From JBDSSS01 sp963764195 (lineage in GTDB: Bacteria > Actinomycetota > Actinomycetes > Actinomycetales > Dermatophilaceae): a stretch of DNA of 64,000 nucleotides. Each line of letters opens with the position of its first letter. Position 1 is the stretch's first letter. The notes under the pieces were generated by a model. That model searched no databases. It saw nothing but the letters and a program-made list of their open reading frames with translations, and was not told the origin of the DNA. The translations under genes were made by a program, and so were the position numbers. Below are positions 26,273-33,887 of the stretch, in pieces. The stretch lies in NCBI GenBank assembly GCA_963764195.1, contig CAVXRG010000005.1:1-64000 (forward strand). Reading direction: 5' to 3'.

Positions 26273-27724
26273 ATGGACGAGGACCAACTGCTCATCGAGC
26301 ACCGGACGGTCGGTGCGGCGAGGGGCGCCGAGAGGCGGGAGACCACGCGGCGCTGCCGCGAGTCCCCACGCCGTGGCAGGACCACCCGCGACGTCCCCAT
26401 CGGTCTCGACGGCGAACGGTTGTGGTGGCGACGTGCCGACCGACCCGCCGACCGACGTGCCGACCAACAGGCCCACCAACCGGCGGGGCCGGGCGGTGGG
26501 CCGGTGGATGACCCGCAGGACGGTCTCTCGTCGACCCTCGCCGGGCTGGTCGCGACCGTGGCGGAGCTGGCGTCGGACTGTCCGACGTGGTCGCTGACCG
26601 AGCGTGACGTCGGTGAGGCCATCGGTCAGGCACACCGCCTCCACGGGGTGGCCCAGGCTCTCCTCACCGTGCTGTGTCGAGAGGCCGACGAGCGAGGTCT
26701 CGGGGCCGACGACGGCCTGTCCCGACCGGACTGGCTACGCACCCGGGCGGCGGGTCTGGAGGGACCTGCGGCCGCGCGCCTCGCTCTCGTCGGCGCAGCT
26801 CTTCGCCAGAGCCGCTGGGCAGCCCTCGGCGTCAAGGTCGCCGACGGCTCGACGACCGTCGACCATGCCGCTGCCATCATCCGCTTCGAGCAGGACGTCG
26901 AGCGGGTGTGCGACCGCGACCACCTCGATGCGGTGGTGAACGGCATGGTCGAGGCCGTGGACGCGCTGACCGTGAGGGAGCTGGCGCGCCTCATCGGCCA
27001 TGCCCGCGCGAGTCTGCGGCCGCCGAGCGAGATCGACGCGGAGGACCGGGCACGCCGCGCGGGCCGCGCGCTGACGAAGGTGCGGTCGTGCGCGGGGATG
27101 ACGGAGTACCGGCTTCGCCTCGACCCGGAGGGTGCTGCGATCCTCGACTCCGCGATCGACCCCCTCGCTCGGCCCCGTCCCGACCTCGACTGGGACGGCA
27201 GTGACAAGCGGGATCCGCGCACGCCGGCCACCCGCCGCGCCGATGCGCTCCTCGAGCTCGTCGGGCGGGCGGTCTCGGCCCCGGAGGGTGTGGCGCGGAC
27301 GGAGCGGACCAAGCTCGTCGTCACCCTGAGTCACGAGGCACTGTTCGGTGCTGCGGGCGGTGCCGGGGTCGCTGCCGATGACCACGTGCTGTCACCGGGA
27401 ACGATCCGGAGACTCGCGTGCAACGCGGGCCTGATCCCGGTCGTCCTGGGCGGGCCGTCCGAGGTGCTCGACGTGGGCCGGGAGGAGCGCTTCTTCACGA
27501 GGGCGCAGCGGGTGGCACTCACCGTGCGGGACGGCGGCTGTACCTTCCCCGGCTGCACTGTCCCGCCGCAGTGGTGCGAGGGCCACCACGTACGGTCGTG
27601 GATCGACGGGGGAGCCACCGACCTCACGAACGGCGCCCTGCTCTGCGGCCGGCACCACACGGTGGTCCACGAAAGGCTCATGACCGCGGCGGTGACCGGG
27701 TCCGGCGTCCGATGGCACGTCTAG
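26273..27724 (+). CDS. DUF222 / HNH endonuclease domain protein (13E12 family)
   Basis: 483 residues. An Arg/Asp/Ala-rich, low-complexity N-terminus (about 25-80, with repeated RADRPADRRADQQAHQ) precedes a DUF222 region (about 90-380) and a C-terminal HNH nuclease motif. The motif, CTFPGCTVPPQWCEGHHVRSWIDGG ... NGALLCGRHHTVVHE, has paired Cys and His residues for metal. Families like this occur in many copies in actinobacterial genomes (REP13E12-type) and are suspected to be mobile or selfish, but no inverted repeats or integrase lie next to this copy. Function is not established. Confidence 0.88.
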   Translation: MDEDQLLIEHRTVGAARGAERRETTRRCRESPRRGRTTRDVPIGLDGERLWWRRADRPADRRADQQAHQPAGPGGGPVDDPQDGLSSTLAGLVATVAELASDCPTWSLTERDVGEAIGQAHRLHGVAQALLTVLCREADERGLGADDGLSRPDWLRTRAAGLEGPAAARLALVGAALRQSRWAALGVKVADGSTTVDHAAAIIRFEQDVERVCDRDHLDAVVNGMVEAVDALTVRELARLIGHARASLRPPSEIDAEDRARRAGRALTKVRSCAGMTEYRLRLDPEGAAILDSAIDPLARPRPDLDWDGSDKRDPRTPATRRADALLELVGRAVSAPEGVARTERTKLVVTLSHEALFGAAGGAGVAADDHVLSPGTIRRLACNAGLIPVVLGGPSEVLDVGREERFFTRAQRVALTVRDGGCTFPGCTVPPQWCEGHHVRSWIDGGATDLTNGALLCGRHHTVVHERLMTAAVTGSGVRWHV

Positions 27725-27782
27725 CTGCCCCGCCCCGCTCCCGGCCGGTCCCCTCCACCGGCGGCTGGGGACACGGGCGTGC

Positions 27783-27838
27783 GCGGGTCCGAGTCGGCAT
27801 CGCGTCCAGTCGCACTGCGGGTCCGAGTCGGGATCGCG
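27783..27838. repeat. short direct repeat in intergenic region
   Basis: A 22-base sequence starting GCGGGTCCGAGTCGG and ending ATCGCG occurs at 27783-27804 and again, with one base changed, at 27817-27838. It lies between the HNH gene and acs. Confidence 0.75.
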
Positions 27839-27865
27839 GTGGTTCGGGATCGTGACGACACGAAA

Positions 27866-27895
27866 CCGCCCACTCCCCGCACCGGGAGTGGGCGG
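27866..27895. terminator. bidirectional terminator hairpin
   Basis: CCGCCCACTCCC and GGGAGTGGGCGG form a perfect 12-base-pair stem with a six-base loop, midway between the convergent HNH-domain gene and acs. It has an A-containing flank on the left (CGAAA) that would give U residues for the minus-strand transcript. It probably terminates acs. Confidence 0.8.
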
Positions 27896-27927
27896 CATAC
27901 GTGCTGACCGTGCTGACCGGCCGAGCG

Positions 27928-29902
27928 TCAGTCCGAGGACATCCCCGTCTTGATGAGGTCCATGACCGAGCTGTCGGCGAGCGTCGTGACGTCCCCGACC
28001 TCGCGGCCCTCGGCGACGTCCTTGAGCAGACGGCGCATGATCTTGCCCGAGCGGGTCTTGGGCAGCTCCGCGACGATGAGGATCGAGCGCGGCTTGGCGA
28101 TCGGGCCGATCTCCTTGGCCACGTGGTTGCGCAGCTCCTGGACGAGGTCGACGCCCTCACCGGGCTCGTCGGCCTCCTCGACGGCCTCCTGGCGGAGGAT
28201 GACGAAGGCGCAGACGGCCTGGCCCGTCGTCTCGTCCGACGCGCCGACGACGGCGGCCTCGGCCACCTTCGGGTGCGAGACGAGGGCCGACTCGATCTCG
28301 GCGGTGGACAACCGGTGGCCGGACACGTTCATCACGTCGTCGACCCGGCCGAGCAGCCAGATGTTGCCGTCGGCGTCGTACTTCGCGCCGTCACCGGCGA
28401 AGTAGTACTTCGGCCCGAACCGCGACCAGTAGGTCTCCTTGTAGCGCTCCGGGTCGCCCCAGATGCCGCGCAGCATCGACGGCCACGGCTTGGTCAGCAC
28501 GAGGTAGCCGACCTGCTCCGGCGTCGTGAAGGGTTTGCCCTCGTCGTCGAGGATCTCCGCCGAGATGCCGGGGATGGGGCGCTGCGCCGAGCCCGGCTCG
28601 AGCGTCGTCACGCCGGGCAGGGGGCTGATCATGATGGCGCCCGTCTCGGTCTGCCACCACGTGTCGACGATCGGCGCCGATGTTGCCGCCGAGGTGGCGC
28701 CGGTACCAGAGCCACGCCTCCGGGTTGATCGGCTCGCCGACGGAGCCGAGCATGCGGATCGAGCTGAGGTCGTACTTCGCCGGGATGTCGTCACCCCACT
28801 TCATGAAGGTGCGGACGGCCGTCGGGGCGGTGTAGAGGATCGAGACCTTGTAGTCCTGCACGATCTGCCACCAGCGTCCCTTGTCGGGGGTGTCCGGCGT
28901 GCCCTCGTACATCACCTGCGTCACGCCGTTGGTGAGCGGGCCGTAGACGATGTAGGAGTGGCCGGTCACCCAGCCGATGTCGGCGGTGCACCAGTAGACG
29001 TCGGTCTCGGGGTGGACGTCGTGGACGACGGAGTTCGTGTAGGCCGCCTGGGTGAGGTAGCCGCCCGTCGTGTGGAAGATGCCCTTCGGCTTCCCGGTCG
29101 TGCCGGAGGTGTAGAGGATGAAGAGGGGGTGCTCGGCCTCGAAGGCCTGCGCCTCGTGGGTCGGGTCGGCCTTCTCGAGCGCCTCGTGCCACCAGACGTC
29201 GCGGTCGTTCCACGCCGTGTCCTGGCCGGTGCGCTTGACGACGAGCACGTGCTCGACCGACGTGTCGCCGTGGTCGAGTGCGGCGTCGACGGCCGGCTTG
29301 AGGGCGGACGGGGCGCCGCGACGGTAGCCACCGTCGGAGGTGATGACGACCTTGCACTTCGCGTCGTCGATGCGCGAGTGGAGGGCCTCGGCGGAGAACC
29401 CACCGAAGACCACCGAGTGCGGTGCTCCGAGACGGGCACAGGCGAGCATGGCGACCGCAGCCTCGGGGATCATCGGCAGGTAGATCGCCACCGTGTCACC
29501 CTTGCCGACGCCAAGATCGGCGAGGGCGTTGGCCGCACGCTGAACCTGGGCGTGGAGGTCCGCGTAGGTGATGTCGCGGGTGTCGCCCTCCGGCTCGCCG
29601 ACGAAGTGGATCGCGACCCGGTCACCGTTGCCGGCCTCGACGTGGCGGTCCACCGCGTTGACGCAGGCGTTGAGCTCGCCGTCGGCAAACCACTTCGCGA
29701 ACGGGGGGTTGCTCCAGTCGAGGGACTCGGTGAAGGGCGTGGACCAGGTGATGTACTTCCTGGCCTGGTCGGCCCAGAATCCCTCGTGGTCGGCCGCTGC
29801 CGCGTCGTACAGGTCTGCCGTGCCGTTCGCCTGCGCCGCGAAATCCGCGGTCGGGGCAAGGTCGGGGGCGTCGGTCGCGTTCGTCAGCGTGTCTTCGCTC
29901 AC
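27928..29902 (-). CDS. acs: acetyl-CoA synthetase (frame break)
   Basis: Acetate:CoA ligase, AMP-forming. Residues from GTG 29902 read MSEDTLTNATDAPD, then GFWADQARKYITWSTPF, FGGFSAEALHSRIDDA, the AMP-binding YTSGTTGKPKGIFHTTGGY, WCTADIGWVTGHSYIVYGPL and SVGEPINPEAWLWYRRHLGGN. There the frame changes at about 28674-28684, and the rest continues with APIVDTWWQTETGAIMISPLPG, WLLGRVDDVMNVSGHRLSTAEIESAL and PKTRSGKIMRRLL, whose Lys is the acetylation-controlled catalytic residue. One base is extra in ATCGGCGCCG; corrected length is about 657 residues, normal for Acs. A housekeeping gene broken mid-active-site suggests an assembly indel. Ribosome site: AAGGCGG upstream. Confidence 0.93.
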
Positions 29903-30111
29903 GGGGTTCCGCCTTTCGCATCGTCGTTGGTGCTGGTGCCACTCAACTCCACGCTACGGCGACCCACCACGGGCGTGCGACATGGGTCACTCCGGATACC
30001 CGTCAGTAGTGGGACGAGCGGTCCACCGCCACCGCTGAGCGGTCGTATGCCGCCGAGCGCGTCGCCGCCCCGCTGGCCATCCGATCGGGGTCCCGGGCCC
30101 GAAGATGGGGT

Positions 30112-30918
30112 GTGCCCGACCGTACCTACCGACTCGTCGTCCGTGCCGCGACCGCCCTCTTCGCCGGGCTCGGGCTGCGGATCGTGGTCCACGGCGCCGA
30201 GTTCCTGCCGCGCCACGGTCCCGCCGTGCTCGCCAGCAACCACGTCGGTTTCCTCGACTTCCTCTTCGTCGGGCTGGTGGCGGTCCGACGGGGGCGGCTC
30301 GTCCGGTTCCTCGCCAAGGAGGGCAGCTTCCGGCCACCGGTCGTCGGCGGGGCGATGCGGGCGATGGGCCACGTCCCCGTCGACCGGGGGCACGGCGAGG
30401 TGGCCCTGCGCCGTGCGGTCGGCCTGGCCCGCCGCGGTGAGGTCGTCGGGCTCTTCCCGGAGGCGACGATCTCGCACGCGTGGACGCTCCGGCCGTTCCG
30501 TCCCGGCGCCGCGGCCACGGCGATCTGGAGCGGCGCGCCCCTCGTCCCGGTCGTCGTCTGGGGCAGCCAACGGGTGCTCACGGTGCGCGGCCGGTGGGCC
30601 CGGCGCCGCGGCATCGCCGTCTCGGTGCTCGTCGGGCAGCCGCTGCGCCCCGGGGCGTGGGACGACCCCGCCGAGGTGACCGCCGAGCTGCGAACCCGGA
30701 TGGAGGACCTGCTCGAGGAGGCGATGGACCGTTACCCCGACGAGCCCCGCGGTGAGCGCGACCGGTGGTGGCTGCCGACGACCCGCGGAGGCACGGCGCC
30801 CACGCCCGAGGAGGGCGCGCGGCTCGACGAGGAGGGGATGCGTCGGGTCGACGACGCCGCGGCGGCTCGAGCGGCCCGCAGCCGAGCCCGGCGCAGCCAC
30901 CCCCTCCGCCGCCCCTGA
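30112..30918 (+). CDS. 1-acylglycerol-3-phosphate acyltransferase (PlsC family)
   Basis: 268 residues starting at a GTG. The acyltransferase motifs are NHVGFLD (HX4D, catalytic His and Asp), KEGSFRPPVVGG, VDRGHGEVALRRAV, LFPEATIS (the FPEGTR-like motif) and PLVPVVVWGSQ. The C-terminal 60 residues are an Arg/Ala-rich tail absent from many PlsC proteins. It would acylate lysophosphatidate on the cytoplasmic membrane during phospholipid synthesis, though other acyl acceptors are possible. It is divergent from acs, with 209 bases between, and is followed by a pair of large palindromic repeats. Confidence 0.88.
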   Translation: MPDRTYRLVVRAATALFAGLGLRIVVHGAEFLPRHGPAVLASNHVGFLDFLFVGLVAVRRGRLVRFLAKEGSFRPPVVGGAMRAMGHVPVDRGHGEVALRRAVGLARRGEVVGLFPEATISHAWTLRPFRPGAAATAIWSGAPLVPVVVWGSQRVLTVRGRWARRRGIAVSVLVGQPLRPGAWDDPAEVTAELRTRMEDLLEEAMDRYPDEPRGERDRWWLPTTRGGTAPTPEEGARLDEEGMRRVDDAAAARAARSRARRSHPLRRP

Positions 30919-30935
30919 CTCCACGGACCACCCGG

Positions 30936-31050
30936 GTCGAGTGCCCACTTTCCGACGCGGGGGTCGGAGGGGAAGTGGGCACTCGACGGGTCAGCCGGGT
31001 CGAGTGCCCACTTTCCGACGCGGGGGTCGGAGGGGAAGTGGGCACTCGAC
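30936..31050. repeat. two copies of a 52-bp palindromic element
   Basis: Identical 52-base elements at 30936-30987 and 30999-31050, 63 bases apart start to start. Each begins GTCGAGTGCCCACTT and ends AAGTGGGCACTCGAC, a perfect 15-base-pair outer stem. Inside is a smaller TCCGAC/GTCGGA hairpin, so each copy folds into a long two-level stem. They lie between convergent genes and could act as terminators, but the tandem identity suggests a REP-like or mobile palindrome. Confidence 0.9.
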
Positions 31051-31086
31051 GGGGAGGGCGGGGTGGTGGTGGGGGGCAGCGACGGG

Positions 31087-32208
31087 TCAGTAGGCCATCC
31101 CCATCACCGCACGGACGGTCGCGAGACTCCGTTCGGCGACGGCGTTCGCCCGGGCGTTCCCCTCGTGCAGCACGGCAGTGACGTAGGAGGGGTCCCGGGC
31201 CAGCTCTGCGCGGCGGGCCCGGTGCCCCGCGAGGGCACCGTTGACGGCCTCGGTGACCACCTCCTTGAGCGCGCGGGCGCCGCCGTCACCGATCTCGTCC
31301 GCGATGGCGGACGGCTCCTGCTCCCGCAACAGCCCGGCCAGGGTGAGCAGGTTCGCGACCTCGGGCCGCCGCTCCGGCTCGAGAGTGATCCTCCGCTCGG
31401 AGTCCGTCCTCGCGGCCCGGATCCGGGCCGCGGTCTCATCGGCGGTGTCGGCAAGGTTGATCACGTTGCCCTTGCTCTTGGACATCTTCGTCCCGTCGGT
31501 CCCGAGCAGCAGCGGGACCTCGCTCAGCAGCGCCTCGGGCTCGGGGAACACGGTGTGCCCAGCGGCATACCGGCTGTTGAACCGACGGGCGATCGAGCGG
31601 GTCTGCTCGAGGTGGGGGAGCTGGTCGCGGCCGACCGGCACGATCCGTGCGTGGCAGAAGAGGATGTCGGCGGCCTGGTGCACGGGGTAGGTGAGCAGCA
31701 GCCCGGACAGGGGTCGCCCGTCGGAGAGGGCGAGCTCGTCCTTGACCGTGGGGTTGCGGCGCAGCTCCGCCTCGGTCACGAGCGAGAGGAAGGGGAGCAT
31801 GAGCTGGTTGAGCGCGGGCACCGCACTGTGGGCGAAGATCGTCGTCCTCGCCGGGTCGATGCCGGCCGCGAGGTAGTCGAGGACGAGACCGTGGACGTTG
31901 CGTCCGATGTCGCCGACGGAGTCGCGGTCCGTGATGACCTGATAGTCGGCGATGACAATGAACGTCTCGACTCCCTTGTCCTGCAGCCGGACCCGGTTGC
32001 GCAGGCTCGCAAGGTAGTGACCGATGTGCAGCGGCCCGGTGGGCCGGTCACCCGTGAGCATGCGGAACCGGTCCGGGCTGCCGGCGGCATGGGTGTCGAT
32101 GAGGTCGTCGAGCGCCATGCTGCGCTCGCGGGCGACGGCATACGTGTCCGCCTCGTCGCGCCGGCCGGGCTCGGCGGTGGCTGTCGTGGGGAAGGTGGTG
32201 CGGGTCAT
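31087..32208 (-). CDS. trpS: tryptophan--tRNA ligase
   Basis: 373 residues, a class I aminoacyl-tRNA synthetase. HIGH motif at 61-64 (GPLHIGHY), KMSKS at 241-245 (GTDGTKMSKSKGN), and tryptophan/ATP-site segments FIVIADYQVITD and PVGRDQLPHLEQTR. It is somewhat longer than typical TrpRS at the N-terminus (about 45 residues before the core); an ATG at residue 31 (MALDDL) could be the true start. It charges tRNA-Trp in the cytosol. A Trp-codon leader peptide and terminator/antiterminator structures lie directly upstream (32264-32364), so it should be induced when charged tRNA-Trp is scarce. Confidence 0.96.
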   Translation of the reverse strand: MTRTTFPTTATAEPGRRDEADTYAVARERSMALDDLIDTHAAGSPDRFRMLTGDRPTGPLHIGHYLASLRNRVRLQDKGVETFIVIADYQVITDRDSVGDIGRNVHGLVLDYLAAGIDPARTTIFAHSAVPALNQLMLPFLSLVTEAELRRNPTVKDELALSDGRPLSGLLLTYPVHQAADILFCHARIVPVGRDQLPHLEQTRSIARRFNSRYAAGHTVFPEPEALLSEVPLLLGTDGTKMSKSKGNVINLADTADETAARIRAARTDSERRITLEPERRPEVANLLTLAGLLREQEPSAIADEIGDGGARALKEVVTEAVNGALAGHRARRAELARDPSYVTAVLHEGNARANAVAERSLATVRAVMGMAY

Positions 32209-32263
32209 CTCGCTCCTCGTGGGGTGGTGCCCACGGGCCGCCGTCGAGGTCCTCGACGCGAAA

Positions 32264-32327
32264 GAGCCGCCCGTGGGCGGCTCGGATGGTTCGTCGAAAG
32301 GGTGGCCGCCTCAGCTGGGCAGCCACC
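32264..32327 (-). promoter_or_regulatory. tryptophan attenuator of trpS
   Basis: Four complementary segments on the minus strand reproduce the classical attenuator. Region 1 (32318-32327, GGTGGCTGCC) contains the two Trp codons and pairs with region 2 (32301-32310, GGCGGCCACC) over ten base pairs with one G-U. Region 2 (GGCGGC) can instead pair with region 3 (32276-32283, GAGCCGCC), the antiterminator. Region 3 pairs with region 4 (32264-32271, GGCGGCTC) as terminator, followed by TTTCGCG. A ribosome stalled at the Trp codons would free region 2 and allow readthrough into trpS. Confidence 0.85.
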
Positions 32328-32364
32328 ACGCGCGGTCGATGTGTGCGGACGAGCTCATGGTCAT
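32311..32364 (-). CDS. Trp-rich leader peptide of trpS
   Basis: A 17-codon frame, MTMSSSAHIDRAWWLPS, with tandem Trp codons (TGG TGG) near its end and a TGA stop one base before region 2 of the attenuator. The second ATG at 32358 is an alternative start. It has no recognisable strong ribosome site, so it may be translated from a leaderless or near-leaderless transcript. Its role is to sense charged tRNA-Trp rather than to make a functional product. Confidence 0.85.
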   Translation of the reverse strand: MTMSSSAHIDRAWWLPS

Positions 32365-32419
32365 GAGAGTAGCGCCTGCACCGGTCTGGGACGGGCCGTC
32401 GCCCTCGTAGGCTGCACCC

Positions 32420-33292
32420 GTGCCGACCTCCACCGCCGCCCAGCGCCAGCTGCTCGACCAGCTCGCGTCCCTCGCGGACCTGCCCGACGTCCGCTCCTCG
32501 GCCGAGGCGGCGCGTGAGGCCTGCACGCGGCTGCGGTTCCACGAGGCGTTGCGGCGCCGGATCCCGGAGGCGGCCGCGGAGTCGCGCGTCCGCGGGGCGA
32601 GGTCGAGCGCGGCGCTCGACGGGGCGGACTTCCCCGTCGAGGTCGTGCGGGAGCTGATGAGCGGGGTGCGACCCTGGCCGGACGACACGGACCCGGGCCT
32701 GGAGACCCTGCGCGGCGCGGTCGCCGCGACGGCCGAGAGCGAGCGCGTGGTCGCCCTCGTCCGCACCGCGCCCCTGCAGGCGCTGGCGCGGCTGCACGTC
32801 GCGGCCGCCTCCGGGGTGGTCGCCGGCCGGGCCCTCGGGCGACCCCGCACCGGGGACGAAGGCTGCGACGAGCTCGTCGACCTCGGCCCCGCACCGGCCC
32901 CGACCGTCGTCGCGGCCCGGCTCGCCGGCCTCTCGGACCTGGTCGTCGCCGCGGCCGGCACGAACCGGGTCCCCGCCGCCGTGGTGGCAACCCTCGTCCA
33001 CGCCGAGATCACCTCGATCCGGCCGTTCGTCCACGGGAACGGCCTCGTGGCACGGGCGATGGAGCGGGCGCTCGTCCAGGCCCTTGGTCTCGATCCGACG
33101 GGGGTGGCGGTGCCCGAGGCCGGGCACGTCGCCCAGGGGGGCCCGGCCTACCTCGGCGCGCTCGCGGCCTACGGGCAGGGCAGCGCAGCCGGGGTCGGGC
33201 TGTGGCTGGCGCAGGCCGGCAAGGCGCTCACGGCGGGGGCGGTCGAGGGGGAGCGGATCAGCGACGCCGTCCGCGCCGGCCGTCTCGGGTGA
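32420..33292 (+). CDS. Fic-like protein with degenerate catalytic motif
   Basis: 290 residues, all-alpha, starting at a GTG. The Fic core is recognisable by the helix LVHAEITSIRPFVHGNGLVARAMERALVQ (about 192-220). The motif HPFx(D/E)GNGRxxR reads R201-P-F-V-H205-G-N-G-L209-V-A-R212, so the catalytic His is Arg, the acidic metal ligand is His and the first Arg is Leu. A stretch resembling the inhibitory helix (SSAALDGADF, 62-71) precedes it. Canonical AMP transfer is unlikely. The protein may bind a nucleotide or partner without catalysis. It is transcribed divergently from the trpS leader, about 55 bases away. Confidence 0.75.
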   Translation: MPTSTAAQRQLLDQLASLADLPDVRSSAEAAREACTRLRFHEALRRRIPEAAAESRVRGARSSAALDGADFPVEVVRELMSGVRPWPDDTDPGLETLRGAVAATAESERVVALVRTAPLQALARLHVAAASGVVAGRALGRPRTGDEGCDELVDLGPAPAPTVVAARLAGLSDLVVAAAGTNRVPAAVVATLVHAEITSIRPFVHGNGLVARAMERALVQALGLDPTGVAVPEAGHVAQGGPAYLGALAAYGQGSAAGVGLWLAQAGKALTAGAVEGERISDAVRAGRLG

Positions 33293-33489
33293 GGATCCGT
33301 GCGTGCTGTCCACCGGGGTGGACACTTTCTCCGGCCGGCCCCGGGTTCGGGGTGTCGCCGTCGACTGCGTGGGAGTAGAACTGAGGACACGAGCCCCATC
33401 GCCGAGAGGCAACGAGCAGGCTCCAGCACCAAGTTGGATCGAGACAGACCGAGTACCCACGCGAGAGCAGTTCACTTGGAACCGTCCAC

Positions 33490-33553
33490 CCCCGGGACAG
33501 CCCGGGGCGACACTTTGAGAATGCACGCTTTGGTAGCTCCCTCCGTCTCCTGA
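33490..33553 (+). other. possible short transcript: hairpin plus 10-codon frame before a terminator
   Basis: CCCCGGG-ACAG-CCCGGGG (33490-33507) is followed by a ten-codon frame, MHALVAPSVS, at 33521-33553, whose stop TGA runs directly into the strong hairpin at 33552. This looks like a leader-peptide or small-RNA unit but there is no downstream gene for 335 bases. Earlier in the gap GTCCACCGGGGTGGAC (33308-33323) is another palindrome. Function is unknown. Confidence 0.35.
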
Positions 33554-33582
33554 AGGCCCCCCGAGTTCGTCGGGGGGCCTTC
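33552..33582 (+). terminator. strong G/C hairpin terminator
   Basis: GAAGGCCCCCC (33552-33562) pairs with GGGGGGCCTTC (33572-33582) over 11 base pairs with a nine-base loop. It would terminate transcription arriving from the Fic-like gene or from a short upstream RNA. The following bases are ACCCCGTC, not a T tract. Confidence 0.75.
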
Positions 33583-33629
33583 ACCCCGTCGGGAACAGGT
33601 GCGGACAAAGGCGGGCGACACGCACAGCC

Positions 33630-33778
33630 GGTGAGGCCGGCCGGTTTGCATTCGGCCCCCCCACCCTCGACCATGGGAGAAGCGCTCCCCCTCGGGGTCG
33701 AGCGCGCGCGAACTGGCGCCTCCCCCCCGGTGGCAGTTCACGTCAGGTGGCCTCCGTCTCCCCCAGACGGAGGCCACC
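33630..33778 (+). ncRNA. candidate 6C small RNA upstream of ssd
   Basis: Two runs of exactly seven C occur at 33656-33662 and 33722-33728. The second is the apical loop of a stem: GAACTG (33710-33715) with CAGTTC (33734-33739), a G.G mismatch, then CGCC with GGTG. Between the runs CTCGACC/GGTCGAG (33666-33702) encloses GGGAG/CTCCC. A 14-base-pair hairpin (33746-33778) followed by GTCGTTTC looks like its terminator. The 6C RNA family of actinobacteria is defined by stem-loops with six or more C, and in mycobacteria (B11) it lies just upstream of ssd on the same strand, as here. The 5' end is not determined. Confidence 0.7.
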
Positions 33779-33887
33779 GTCGTTTCGCCGGTGGGTCTTG
33801 TCCACATCCCCGGAGGCCGTCGGACGTTGTCCACCACCGGCGCGTATGCCGCTGGGCCCGGCGCGCCCGCAGCGCGACCGTGGGGAC

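Noticed and set aside
26273..27724. HNH protein as a restriction system or mobile intron
   Set aside because: DUF222/HNH copies are widespread single genes; no methylase, intron structure or target-site repeats are visible.
30936..31050. Possible CRISPR or IS terminal repeats
   Set aside because: Only two copies 12 bases apart, each palindromic, with no transposase or spacer variety.
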